DNA of 64,000 bases from Rhizobiaceae bacterium (GCA_019635695.1 JAHBYZ010000010.1:1-64000); one strand, 5' to 3'. Shown: positions 19,537 to 27,596, counted from the first letter of the stretch. Notes: generated from the sequence alone by a model not told the origin. Program-made: numbers and translations.

Positions 19537-20357
19537 TGCGGCGATCCTTGGCCGGAAGCTGTCCCGCGCGCAAGGGAGCCGAGCGGCAGCAGGCTGGCGA
19601 GGAACAGCGCCAGCGCGGCCACCACGATCGACGGGCCGGACGGCGTGTCCCATTGCAGCGAGCCGAACAGCCCGCCGGTGACGGCGACGGCGCCGAGCAC
19701 TGCGGCGAGCACGGCCATCTGCTCCGGCGTGGTGGCGAAGCGGCGCGCGGTGGCGGCCGGGATGATGAGCAGCGAGGTGATGAGCAGGATGCCGATCACC
19801 TTCATGGCGATGGCGATGACGGCGGCCATCAAAAGCATGAAGGCGATGCGGGCGCGCTCGGGCTGCAGGCCCTCGGCTTCCGCGATCTCGGCGCTGACGG
19901 TGGCCGCGAGCAACGGCCGCCACATGAAGGCGAGCGCTGCGAGCACGGCCGCGCCGCCGAGCCAGATCAGCACGATGTCGGCGCGGGTGACGGCGAGGAT
20001 GTCGCCGAACAGGAAGCCCATGAGGTCGACGCGCACCCACGACATGAAGGCGAGCATGACCAGCCCGACGGCGAGCGTGGCGTGGCTGAGGATACCGAGC
20101 AGCGCGTCGGTCGACAGCGAGCCGCGGCGCTGGAGCAGCAGCAGCGCGACGGCGACCAGCGCGGCGACGACGAAGACGCCGCCAGCGAGGTTGACGTTCA
20201 GCAGGTGGGCGAGCGCGACGCCGAGCAGCGCCGAATGCGCCATGGTGTCGCCGAAATACGCCATGCGCCGCCACACGATGAAGCAGCCGAGCGGCCCGGC
20301 GACGAGCGCCACGCCGATGCCGGCGACCAGCGCGCGGGTGAAGAAGTCATCGAGCAT
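19533..20357 (-). CDS. znuB: Zinc ABC transporter permease ZnuB
   Basis: Inner-membrane permease of 274 aa, ABC-3 family, with about eight hydrophobic segments and the MAYFGDTMAHSALLGVAL motif near residue 31. The ATG at 20357 is inside the end of znuC (11-nt overlap); the frame extends upstream but only across the His-rich znuC tail. It is followed by zur with a four-base overlap. Confidence 0.92.
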   Translation of the reverse strand: MLDDFFTRALVAGIGVALVAGPLGCFIVWRRMAYFGDTMAHSALLGVALAHLLNVNLAGGVFVVAALVAVALLLLQRRGSLSTDALLGILSHATLAVGLVMLAFMSWVRVDLMGFLFGDILAVTRADIVLIWLGGAAVLAALAFMWRPLLAATVSAEIAEAEGLQPERARIAFMLLMAAVIAIAMKVIGILLITSLLIIPAATARRFATTPEQMAVLAAVLGAVAVTGGLFGSLQWDTPSGPSIVVAALALFLASLLPLGSLARGTASGQGSPQ

Positions 20358-21234
20358 GGTCGTGCCCGTGGGAATGGTCGTGATGATGGTCGTGACCGTG
20401 CGCGTGGTCATGGCCATGATCGTGGTGGCCGTCGTCGGGGTGGCAGTCGTCGGTCACCGAGCCGTCGGCATGGCGCACGCGCCCGTCGGGCAGGTGCGTG
20501 TGGTCGTGGTGGTGGCGGTAGACGGCGAGGCTGTCGGCAGCCTTGGCGCCGAACAGTTTCAGGTATTCGGGGCTGGCGGCCACCGTCTCCGGCGTGCCCG
20601 AGCAGCAGACATGGCCGTTGAGGCAGATGACGGTGTCGGTGCCGGCCATGACGATGTGGAGGTCGTGCGAGATGAGCAGCACGGCGCAACCGGTGCGGTC
20701 GCGCACGGCGCGGATCAGGTCGTAGAGGGCGACCTCGCCGGCGAAGTCGACGCCCTGCACCGGCTCGTCCAGCACCAGCAGGTCGGGCCTGCGCAGGATG
20801 GCGCGGGCGAGCAGCGCGCGCTGGAACTCGCCGCCGGAAAGCGCCTGCACCGCGGCGGCGGCAAGGTGCGGGATACCGGTTTCGTCCAGCGCGGCGGCGA
20901 TCGTGCGGTCGTCGGCCGGGGCGGACAGCCGCATCAGGCGCGAGACGGTCAGCGGCAGGGTCCAGTCGATGGCGAGTTTCTGTGGCACGTAGCCGACTGT
21001 CAGGCCCGGCCGGCGCATCACCGTGCCCTGGTCGGGCGCAAGCACGCCGGTGGCGAGCTTGGCGGTCGTGCTCTTGCCGGAGCCGTTCGGCCCGATCAGC
21101 GTGACGATCTCGCCCGGCCGCACGGCCAGGTCGACGCCGCGCACAAGCCAGCGCCCACCGCGGCGCACGCCGGCGCCGGCAAGCGTCACCAGCGGTTCGG
21201 GCCGCTTTGTCCGTTCCTGCATCTTCGTCACCAT
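20347..21234 (-). CDS. znuC: Zinc ABC transporter ATP-binding protein ZnuC with His-rich tail
   Basis: ATPase of the zinc importer, 295 aa. Walker A GPNGSGKST (near residue 48), signature LSGGEFQR (near 133) and Walker B LLVLDEP (near 153) are intact. After the ATPase core (ends about 235) there is a roughly 55-residue tail with some 20 histidines alternating with Asp and Gly, running to the C-terminus. Such tails could bind zinc in the cytosol and sense or buffer it; this is inference. Its start faces znuA across a gap holding the Zur boxes. A Met four residues in (21222) is an alternative start. Confidence 0.93.
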   Translation of the reverse strand: MVTKMQERTKRPEPLVTLAGAGVRRGGRWLVRGVDLAVRPGEIVTLIGPNGSGKSTTAKLATGVLAPDQGTVMRRPGLTVGYVPQKLAIDWTLPLTVSRLMRLSAPADDRTIAAALDETGIPHLAAAAVQALSGGEFQRALLARAILRRPDLLVLDEPVQGVDFAGEVALYDLIRAVRDRTGCAVLLISHDLHIVMAGTDTVICLNGHVCCSGTPETVAASPEYLKLFGAKAADSLAVYRHHHDHTHLPDGRVRHADGSVTDDCHPDDGHHDHGHDHAHGHDHHHDHSHGHDHAR

Positions 21235-21259
21235 GTCTCTTGCGGGCTGCTATCGCACA

Positions 21260-21300
21260 CGTTATAGCGTAACGCAATTGGATGTAATGTTATTACGTTA
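21260..21300. promoter_or_regulatory. Two candidate Zur boxes between znuC and znuA
   Basis: Box 1 (21260-21274) is CGTTA-TAGCG-TAACG, a perfect dyad. Box 2 (21284-21300) is a less regular AT-rich dyad with GTAA-TGTTA-TTAC at its core (21284-21296). Both lie within the 80-nt gap between the divergent znuC and znuA starts. The 13-bp core GTTA-N5-TAAC of box 1 recurs before aztD. AT-rich GTTA/TAAC dyads are the known type of site for alphaproteobacterial Zur. Confidence 0.7.
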
Positions 21301-21314
21301 GGAGGCAAGGCCCC

Positions 21315-22370
21315 ATGAGGAAGTACATAGCGAGAATGTCGCGCACGATGCTCGCCGCGACCGCGCTGGCCGCGGTTTTCGTGGTGCCGGCGCAGGCGCT
21401 GGAGGTGGTCGTCTCGATCAAGCCGCTGCATTCGCTGGTGGCCGGCGTGATGGGCGACACCGGCACGCCGAAGCTGATCGTCAAGGGGGCGTCCTCGCCC
21501 CATACCTACACCATGCGCCCTTCCGACGCGGCCGCGCTGGAGGCGGCCGAGCTGGTGTTCTGGATCGGGCCGGGCATGGAGGCTTTCCTCGAAAAGCCGC
21601 TCGCCGCGCTCGGCGGCGATGCGACGAGCGTCGAGATCGCGTGGCAGAAATCGGTGACCTTGCTGCCGCTGCGCGAAGGCGGGCCGTTCGAGGCGCATTC
21701 GCATGATGGGCATGACCATGAGCACGCCGACCATAACGACGACGATGATGACCACGCGCATGATGAAGACCACGACCACGATGAGGACCAAGCGACGGAC
21801 GACCACGAGCACGGCACGGGACCGGGCCAGCACACGCACGGGCCGGAGGAATTCGACATGCATCTGTGGCTGGACCCCGAGAACGCGGCGGCCGTGGTGG
21901 GGGTGATCGAGACGGCGCTGGTCCAAGCCGACCCCGCCAATGCCGCCGCCTACAAGGCCAATGCCGAAGCGCTGCGCGGCAGGCTGGAGGCGCTGACGGG
22001 CGAGATCGATGGCGAACTGGAGCCGGTGCGCGGAAAACCGTTCATCGTGTTCCACGATGCCTACCAGTATTTCGAGAACCGCTTCGGCATGCCGGCGGCG
22101 GGGTCGATCACCGTCAGCCCCGAAGTGATGCCGGGCGCGGAGCGGCTGACGCAAATTCGCGCACGGATCGTCGAGGCTGGCGCCGCCTGCGTGTTCGCCG
22201 AGCCGCAGTTCGAGCCGCGGCTGGTCGAGACGCTGATCGAGGGTACGCCGGCCAGGGCGGGCGTGCTCGACCCCGAGGCCGGCGCCATCGAGGAGGGGCC
22301 GGAGCTCTATTTTGTCCTCATGCGCGGCATCGCGCACAATCTGCGGGCCTGCCTGTCGGACGAGGGCTGA
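21315..22370 (+). CDS. znuA: Zinc ABC transporter substrate-binding protein ZnuA
   Basis: Periplasmic zinc receptor, 351 aa, with a Sec signal peptide ending near PAQA (residue 28). Likely zinc ligands are His63 (SPHTYT), His183 (DMHLWLD) and the His of FHDAYQYF (near residue 241). Between the first two lies a long flexible loop (about 128-175) of alternating His and Asp, the hallmark of ZnuA of zinc importers and absent from SitA. It is transcribed divergently from znuC and followed by a terminator, then by aztD. Confidence 0.95.
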   Translation: MRKYIARMSRTMLAATALAAVFVVPAQALEVVVSIKPLHSLVAGVMGDTGTPKLIVKGASSPHTYTMRPSDAAALEAAELVFWIGPGMEAFLEKPLAALGGDATSVEIAWQKSVTLLPLREGGPFEAHSHDGHDHEHADHNDDDDDHAHDEDHDHDEDQATDDHEHGTGPGQHTHGPEEFDMHLWLDPENAAAVVGVIETALVQADPANAAAYKANAEALRGRLEALTGEIDGELEPVRGKPFIVFHDAYQYFENRFGMPAAGSITVSPEVMPGAERLTQIRARIVEAGAACVFAEPQFEPRLVETLIEGTPARAGVLDPEAGAIEEGPELYFVLMRGIAHNLRACLSDEG

Positions 22371-22391
22371 GGTTACCGGTATCGCGGAAGG

Positions 22392-22417
22392 AAAGGCGGC
22401 GCGGCCGCCTTTCTTTT
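22392..22417 (+). terminator. Rho-independent terminator after znuA
   Basis: Nine-base perfect stem (22392-22400 with 22404-22412), three-base loop GCG, then CTTTTC. It lies before the aztD Zur box, so aztD has its own promoter. Confidence 0.8.
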
Positions 22418-22428
22418 CGGCTTCAATC

Positions 22429-22441
22429 GTTACGATATAAC
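22429..22441. promoter_or_regulatory. Candidate Zur box upstream of aztD
   Basis: GTTA-CGATA-TAAC is a dyad of the same GTTA-N5-TAAC form as box 1 before znuA, 17 nt before the aztD start. Sharing of the motif supports a common Zur regulon. Confidence 0.7.
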
Positions 22442-22457
22442 ATCAAAGGAGAGAACG

Positions 22458-23657
22458 ATGTTGAGACCTGCTACGATCCTGCTCGCCTCGGCGGCGGTGA
22501 TGGCGACTGCGAGCGCGTGGGCGCAGGACCGCAGCGCGGTGCACCTGTTCGTCGCCGACCATACCGACGCGGTGGTCCACGCCATCGACGCCGGCACGGC
22601 GAAGGTGCTGGCCCGCTTCGAGACCGCCAGTCCGGCGACGCTCTATGCGACCGAAAGCGGGCGCACGGTGTTTGCCGTGCAGCGCGACGGCAATCGCGTG
22701 ACCGCCTTCTCCAGCGGCATCGAGCTGGACGACCACGGCGACCATGGCGACATCGAGATCGAGACGCCGAAGGCGCTCGGCCTTGAGATCGCAGGCGAGC
22801 GCCCGGTGCACCTCGTCGAGCATCACGGCGACGTGGCGCTGTTCTTCGACGGCGAAGGCGTCGCCCGTATCGTACGAGAAGGCGACGTGCTGGAGGGCAG
22901 GGCGCAGGTCCGCGAGGTGGCCACGCAGGCGCCGCATCACGGCGTGGCGATCTCCTATGGCGACCATGTCGTGGTGAGCTGGCCGAACCGCACCGACCCG
23001 ACGAAGAACCCCGACGGCGTGCGCGTGGTCGACGCGGCCGGAGCGCAGGTCGGCGCCGATGTCGACTGCCCGAACCTGCACGGCGAGGCATCGTCCGGCA
23101 ATCTGCTGGCGATCGCCTGCCAGACCGGCCTGCTGCTGGTCGAGGCGAAGGGCGGCGAGCCTGAGATCACGCACCTGCCCTATGCCGCCGGCCTGCCGCG
23201 CGACACCAAGGTCTCGACGCTGCTGGCCGGCAAGGGCCTGCAATATTTCCTCGGCAATTTCGGCGCGTCGGCGGTGGTGCTGATCGACCCGCAGGACGAG
23301 GAGGCGTTCCGGCTGGTCGAGCTGCCGATGCGGCGCGTGCATTTCGCCGTCGACCCGGTGCGGGTGAAATTCGCCTATGTGTTCACCGAGGACGGCCAGC
23401 TGCACCGGCTGAACGTGCTGTCGGGCAGGATCAGCGACAGCCTCGCGCTGACTCAGCCCTATTCGATGGACGGCCACTGGAGCGAGCCGCGCGCCCGCGT
23501 GGCGGTGGGCGGCGACGAGATTTTCGTCACCGACCCGCTGGCCGGCAAGATCCATGTGGTCGACGCGGCGACGTTCACCAAGGTCCGCGAGATCGCGGTG
23601 CCGGGCAAGCCGTTCAACATCGCGGCGGTGGCGGGCTCGGGCGAGACGCACGACTGA
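22458..23657 (+). CDS. aztD: Periplasmic zinc metallochaperone AztD
   Basis: Periplasmic beta-propeller zinc chaperone, 399 aa. A Sec signal peptide ends near AWA (residue 22). The signature His/Asp/Glu-rich zinc-binding loop DDHGDHGDIEIE is at about residues 91-102, followed by repeated propeller-like strands. AztD proteins hand zinc to the AztC receptor in AztABC systems such as that of Paracoccus. Here the neighbour is a ZnuABC importer whose ZnuA has a long His loop, so the recipient is probably ZnuA. Own Zur box and strong GGAGAG ribosome site upstream; terminator downstream. Confidence 0.85.
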   Translation: MLRPATILLASAAVMATASAWAQDRSAVHLFVADHTDAVVHAIDAGTAKVLARFETASPATLYATESGRTVFAVQRDGNRVTAFSSGIELDDHGDHGDIEIETPKALGLEIAGERPVHLVEHHGDVALFFDGEGVARIVREGDVLEGRAQVREVATQAPHHGVAISYGDHVVVSWPNRTDPTKNPDGVRVVDAAGAQVGADVDCPNLHGEASSGNLLAIACQTGLLLVEAKGGEPEITHLPYAAGLPRDTKVSTLLAGKGLQYFLGNFGASAVVLIDPQDEEAFRLVELPMRRVHFAVDPVRVKFAYVFTEDGQLHRLNVLSGRISDSLALTQPYSMDGHWSEPRARVAVGGDEIFVTDPLAGKIHVVDAATFTKVREIAVPGKPFNIAAVAGSGETHD

Positions 23658-23673
23658 TCCGCGCAGCTTGGGG

Positions 23674-23699
23674 AGCCGGGCTTTCCAGCCCGGCTTCTT
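23674..23699 (+). terminator. Terminator-like hairpin after aztD
   Basis: Perfect nine-base stem AGCCGGGCT/AGCCCGGCT (23674-23682, 23687-23695) with loop TTCC and a short T-rich tail. A decayed copy of the same segment (gggctttcc..cggcttcttgca) lies at about 24352-24376, before the second paralogue. Confidence 0.65.
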
Positions 23700-23752
23700 G
23701 CATCGACCTCCTTGGCAAGGCACTTTTGCTGCCGTGCAAATGGGGTGGGCGG

Positions 23753-24343
23753 ATGCGGGCAATCGCAACAATGGCGATGATGGCGGCGACGGCGACGGCC
23801 GCGGCCGATCCGTTGATGGACATGCTTGGCGACGACGAGGGCGGCATCTGCTACGAGCGCGTCTACGATGCCGCGCACCTCGCCAAAAATCCCGATCAGC
23901 GGACCCACTCGATTCTCATGTCGCTGGTGAAGGATCCCAAGTCCCTGTCCGCAATTGCGCGCCTGACCTTCGGCGATGCCGAAGGGGTGGTCCATGCGAT
24001 CGGTGAGTGCGCGTGGGATGCCAGGGCCGCGCTGGACGATGGAAAGCTCATTATTTCCACGTTCAGGCCGGGTCCCGGCCTGAACTGCCTCGCGCGCGCA
24101 AGCCCTGCCTGGGCTTCGCGCGACGAGGTGCAGGAGGGCGGCGCGTTTCTTGTCGACATGCGAGACGAGAAGTCGATGACCATCCACACCGAGGGCGAGA
24201 TCGCCGCGTGGCTCATGCTGCACCGTGACAACCCCGCTGGCTTTTACCCGCTTGGTCCTGACGACCGTATTTTTCGCGTTTTCCGCGTCGCATCCAACAA
24301 ATGCGGCGAACTGGTCGAACAGTTCCGCTGGGACTACAACTGA
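23753..24343 (+). CDS. Secreted four-cysteine protein of unknown function, paralogue 1 of 3
   Basis: Not recognised. 196 aa with a signal peptide cleaved before DPL (residue 19), so probably periplasmic. Four cysteines are shared with the two following genes (in GGICYERVY, Cys33; GECAWDA; GLNCLAR; NKCGEL), suggesting two disulfide bonds. Other shared blocks are HLAKNPDQRTHSI, a GPGLNC turn, GGAFLVDMRDEKSMTIH and PAGFYPLGPDDRIFRV. The ATG at 23753 gives a clean signal peptide; a TTG at 23726 is also in frame. It follows aztD by 95 nt with a hairpin between; no Zur box was seen right before it. Closest to paralogue 2. Confidence 0.8.
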   Translation: MRAIATMAMMAATATAAADPLMDMLGDDEGGICYERVYDAAHLAKNPDQRTHSILMSLVKDPKSLSAIARLTFGDAEGVVHAIGECAWDARAALDDGKLIISTFRPGPGLNCLARASPAWASRDEVQEGGAFLVDMRDEKSMTIHTEGEIAAWLMLHRDNPAGFYPLGPDDRIFRVFRVASNKCGELVEQFRWDYN

Positions 24344-24426
24344 GTCCGTTCGGGCTTTCCCCGGCTTCTTGCATTGGCCGGAAACGCGCGGCACGATTGC
24401 ACGCTGCGACTGGCGGAGCGCGACTG

Positions 24427-25023
24427 ATGCATCGGATGTGGGCCATGGCGATCGTGCTGCTGCCGGCGACGGCGGCGCTGGCCGACCCGCTTTCGGACGC
24501 CATCGGCGGCAAGGCGCAGGGCATTTGCTACAAGCGCAACTACAGTGCCGAGCATCTGGCGAAGAACCCCGACCAGCTGACGCATTCCATCCAGCTCTCG
24601 CTGGCGCCGCATCCCGAGGGGCGCGGCGCGCTCGCCCGGCTCGCCATCGCGGACGCCGAGGGCGAAGTCTACTCGATCGGCGAGTGTTTCTGGAACGCCA
24701 GCGCAGGGCTCGGCGACGACGGCAAGCCCTATACCGCCACGTTCAAGGGCGGGCCCGGCCTGGACTGCACGGCCCGCGCCAGCCCGAACTGGGCCTGGGA
24801 GGAAGAGGTGAAGGAGGGTGGGCTGTTCGTGGTCGACATGCGCGACGGCAAGTCGATGACCATCCACACGCAGGACGAGATCGCGGCATGGCCGCAGCTG
24901 AACCGCGACGCCCCGGCGGGCTTCTACCCGCTCGGTCCCGACGACCGCATCTTTCGCGTCGACCGCGTGACCCCGGACAACTGCATGGAAATGGTCGACC
25001 TGCTCGGCTGGGATGGCAATTGA
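24427..25023 (+). CDS. Secreted four-cysteine protein of unknown function, paralogue 2 of 3
   Basis: Not recognised. 198 aa, signal peptide cleaved before DPLSD (residue 20). It keeps the same four cysteines (Cys34 in GICYKRNY, GECFWN, GLDCTAR, NCMEM) and the long shared blocks EHLAKNPDQLTHSI, GGLFVVDMRDGKSMTIH and PAGFYPLGPDDRIFRVDRV. Clearly a tandem duplicate of the gene before it, including part of the upstream hairpin region. The ATG at 24427 has GGAG ten bases upstream. Its stop overlaps the start of paralogue 3 (TGATG), so those two are translated together. Confidence 0.8.
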   Translation: MHRMWAMAIVLLPATAALADPLSDAIGGKAQGICYKRNYSAEHLAKNPDQLTHSIQLSLAPHPEGRGALARLAIADAEGEVYSIGECFWNASAGLGDDGKPYTATFKGGPGLDCTARASPNWAWEEEVKEGGLFVVDMRDGKSMTIHTQDEIAAWPQLNRDAPAGFYPLGPDDRIFRVDRVTPDNCMEMVDLLGWDGN

Positions 25024-25622
25024 TGGCAAGGCCGTTTGGAACCTCGGCGACGGTGGCGGTCCTGCTCGCGGCATGGTGCGGTGAGGTTGCCGCCGACCCG
25101 CTCGCGGACGCGCTCAAGGGCCGGCCGGACGGCATCTGCTACGACCGCGTCTACAGCGCCGAGCATCTCGCCAAGAATCCCGGGCAGAAGACGCGCGCCA
25201 TACGCATGTCCCTGCAGGCGGCGCCCGATATAGGCGGCGCGACCGTCCGCATCATGCTGGTCGAAGCTGCCGGTGCGGCCTGGCTCGCCGGCACCTGCAA
25301 TTGGGCGACAAGGGCGGGGACCGATTCGCTTGGCGGCCAGTTGCTGGACACCTTCAGGATCGGTCCCGGCCTCGATTGCCACGCGGTGACCAGCCTGTCC
25401 GGCATGTCGGCGGAGGAAGGCGGAGATTTTGTCGTCGACATGCGCGACGGCCGGTCGATGACCGTCCACGTTCCCGGCGAACTGGCGGCGTGGTCTCGGC
25501 CCGGCGACACCGGCGACGCGGACTGGCATGCGTTCGGAACCGAGGACCGCGTGTTCCGCGTCGATGGCGCGCAGACGGCGCTGTGCGCGCAGATGAACGC
25601 GGCCATCGTTCTCGAGCCCTGA
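25023..25622 (+). CDS. Secreted four-cysteine protein of unknown function, paralogue 3 of 3
   Basis: Not recognised. 199 aa, signal peptide with its own extra cysteine (Cys19) cleaved before DPLAD (residue 25). It keeps the four shared cysteines (Cys39 in GICYDRVY, GTCNWA, GLDCHAV, ALCAQM), EHLAKNPGQKTRAI and GGDFVVDMRDGRSMTVH, but has diverged most: the PAGFYPLGPDD block is reduced to a TEDRVFRVD remnant. Coupled to paralogue 2 by TGATG. A strong terminator follows, ending the unit. Confidence 0.8.
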   Translation: MARPFGTSATVAVLLAAWCGEVAADPLADALKGRPDGICYDRVYSAEHLAKNPGQKTRAIRMSLQAAPDIGGATVRIMLVEAAGAAWLAGTCNWATRAGTDSLGGQLLDTFRIGPGLDCHAVTSLSGMSAEEGGDFVVDMRDGRSMTVHVPGELAAWSRPGDTGDADWHAFGTEDRVFRVDGAQTALCAQMNAAIVLEP

Positions 25623-25636
25623 CATCCAGGTATGAG

Positions 25637-25675
25637 AAAGCCCGGCGACGGCGAGGACCGTGCCGGGCTTTCCCT
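25637..25675 (+). terminator. Rho-independent terminator after the paralogue array
   Basis: Ten-base perfect stem AAAGCCCGGC/GCCGGGCTTT (25637-25646 and 25662-25671) with a 15-base loop. It also faces the convergent csbD gene. Confidence 0.75.
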
Positions 25676-25712
25676 TCGCGCGCGCCTCACGGAGCGGACG
25701 CGCGTGTAGGCG

Positions 25713-25910
25713 TCAGCGCTGCTGCAGCCAGCTGTCGATTTCCTGCTCGGCCTGCTGCTGGGCGTGGCCGTAGCGCTCCTGGATGCGGCCGGCCAGTTCC
25801 TTGCGCTTGCCCTTGATCACGTCGAGGTCGTCATTGGTCAGCTTGCCCCACTGCTGCTGGACCTTGCCCTTGAACTGCTCCCAATTGCCTTCCACCTGAT
25901 TCCAGTTCAT
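25713..25910 (-). CDS. CsbD-like stress protein
   Basis: Small hydrophilic protein of 65 aa with the CsbD family pattern: MNWNQVEGNWEQFKGKVQQ, a central GKLTNDDLDVIKGKRKEL and a QERYGHAQQQAEQEI helix. Members are induced in general stress in many bacteria, and their molecular role is unknown. AAGGAG lies at ideal spacing on the minus strand. Monocistronic, convergent with the preceding paralogue array. Confidence 0.92.
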   Translation of the reverse strand: MNWNQVEGNWEQFKGKVQQQWGKLTNDDLDVIKGKRKELAGRIQERYGHAQQQAEQEIDSWLQQR

Positions 25911-26047
25911 CGCAAACTCCTTCTCGAATGGGTGTGCGGCGATGCCGCTTCGGCTTCTGTAACGGGCCGGAGCGGCGGGGGTTCCGTATTGCAGCGGGAA
26001 TCCCTGCCGCGACTGCCCAGTCGTCTCGAATCGGCTAGAATCCCGTC

Positions 26048-26803
26048 ATGGTCTTCGCCCTTCTGCGCCGTTCCTTTTCGCCGCCTGCCGCGCCGGTGAT
26101 GCGCGAGCACGAGGTGGCGGGACGGCGCCTGCCGCTGAGGATCGTGGAGAGCGACCGCGCGCGGCGCCTGACCCTGCGCATTGACGCCGGCGGGCAGGGG
26201 TTGCGCGTGACGCGGCCTGCCGGCGTGTCGCTGCGCGAAGTCGAGCGTTTCCTGGCGCGGCACGAAGGCTGGCTGGAGCAGCGGCTGGCCAAGGTGCCGG
26301 AACATCCGGTGGTGCGGCCCGGCACAAAACTGCCGTTGCGCGGCGTGCCGCATCTCATCGTGCACGAGCCGGGCACGCGCGGCACCGTGACGGTGGGCAA
26401 CCACGACGGCCAGCCGGCGCTGATCGTGCACGGTGATCGCAAGCACCTGCCGCGCCGGCTGGCCGACTTCCTCAAGCGCGAGGCGAAGCGCGACATCGAG
26501 ATGCTTGTGGAGAAGCACGCGGCGGCGGTGGGCCGCCGGGCGAAGGCTGTGCGCTACAAGGACACGTCGAGCCGCTGGGGCTCCTGCACGGCGGACGGCA
26601 CGCTGGCCTTCTCGTGGCGCATCATGATGGCGCCGAAGCCGGTGATCGACTACCTCGTCGCCCATGAGGTCGCGCATCTCAGGGAGATGAACCACGGCCC
26701 GAAGTTCTGGAAGCTGTGCGGTGAGCTCTGCCCGCGCACCGAGGAAGCCAAGGCCTGGCTGAAGAAGAACGGGAGTGCGCTACAGGCGATCGGGTTCGGG
26801 TGA
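26048..26803 (+). CDS. YgjP-type (DUF45, SprT-like) zinc metallopeptidase
   Basis: Predicted cytosolic metallopeptidase of 251 aa. The catalytic motif HEVAH is at residues 206-210, with the third ligand in REMNHGPKFW a few residues on, and the family block SSRWGSCTADGTLAFSW precedes it. Same family as E. coli YgjP/WrpP; the cellular substrate is unknown. Its stop is 41 nt before the trpF start, so it may lead the trpF-trpB-trpA transcript. Confidence 0.88.
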   Translation: MVFALLRRSFSPPAAPVMREHEVAGRRLPLRIVESDRARRLTLRIDAGGQGLRVTRPAGVSLREVERFLARHEGWLEQRLAKVPEHPVVRPGTKLPLRGVPHLIVHEPGTRGTVTVGNHDGQPALIVHGDRKHLPRRLADFLKREAKRDIEMLVEKHAAAVGRRAKAVRYKDTSSRWGSCTADGTLAFSWRIMMAPKPVIDYLVAHEVAHLREMNHGPKFWKLCGELCPRTEEAKAWLKKNGSALQAIGFG

Positions 26804-26844
26804 CAACTCGACTCCGGGGTCTTTTCCGTGCGAAACGCCGCGCC

Positions 26845-27492
26845 ATGCCCCTCGACATCAAGATCTGCGGCCTGAAGACCCCGGAAGCGCTGGAAGCAGC
26901 GCTGGCCGGCGGGGCGTCGCATGTCGGGTTCATCTTTTTCGCGAAAAGCCCGCGCAACATCGAACCGGCTGCGGCCGGCGTGCTTCGCGGTGCCGCGAAG
27001 GGCAGGGCGCAGGCGGTGGCCGTGACCGTCGATGCCGACGACGCTTTCCTCGATGCGATCGTGGCCGCGATGGGGCCGGACATGCTCCAACTCCATGGCA
27101 AGGAGACGCCGGAGCGCGTGGCGCAGGTGAAGGCGCGCTACGGCCTGCCGGTCATACGGGCGCTGTCGGTCTCGGAGGCGGGCGATCTGGAGAAGGCAAG
27201 CGCCTTTGCCGGAGTCGCCGACCGGCTGCTGTTCGACGCAAAGCCGCCGAAGGGATCGGAACTGCCCGGTGGCAACGGCGTGTCGTTCGACTGGACGCTG
27301 CTCAGGGCGCTGCCGGCCGGCACCGACTATCTGCTCTCCGGCGGGCTCAACGCCGGCAATGTCGGGGAGGCGCTGCGGCTGGCGAATCCGCCTGGGCTCG
27401 ACGTGTCGTCCGGTGTCGAGAGCGCGCCGGGCGTCAAGGACGTGGCGCTGATCCGCGGCTTCTTCGATGCAGTGGAGGCCGCGCGGCGCTGA
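26845..27492 (+). CDS. trpF: Phosphoribosylanthranilate isomerase
   Basis: Third step of tryptophan synthesis from anthranilate, 215 aa, TIM barrel. The N-terminal DIKICGLKTPE contains the catalytic cysteine (Cys8), and the DAKPPKGSELPGG and LSGGLNAGNV phosphate-binding segments are intact. The ATG at 26845 gives the standard start and length; a GTG at 26800 overlapping the previous stop would add 15 residues without family likeness. It is followed by trpB after 104 nt. Confidence 0.95.
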   Translation: MPLDIKICGLKTPEALEAALAGGASHVGFIFFAKSPRNIEPAAAGVLRGAAKGRAQAVAVTVDADDAFLDAIVAAMGPDMLQLHGKETPERVAQVKARYGLPVIRALSVSEAGDLEKASAFAGVADRLLFDAKPPKGSELPGGNGVSFDWTLLRALPAGTDYLLSGGLNAGNVGEALRLANPPGLDVSSGVESAPGVKDVALIRGFFDAVEAARR

Positions 27493-27596
27493 TCCGGCGG
27501 CTTCGAATCGATTTTGCTTTTCCCGGCTGCTAAGGCATAAGCCAGCGCGATTGCGGCCACCTTGACCACGGGCACGGCCAAACTGACGGGATTTCG

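Noticed and set aside
23658-23752. A Zur box before the first four-cysteine paralogue
   Set aside because: No GTTA-N5-TAAC dyad or AT-rich symmetry is visible. Any zinc control of the array would need read-through from aztD or another signal.
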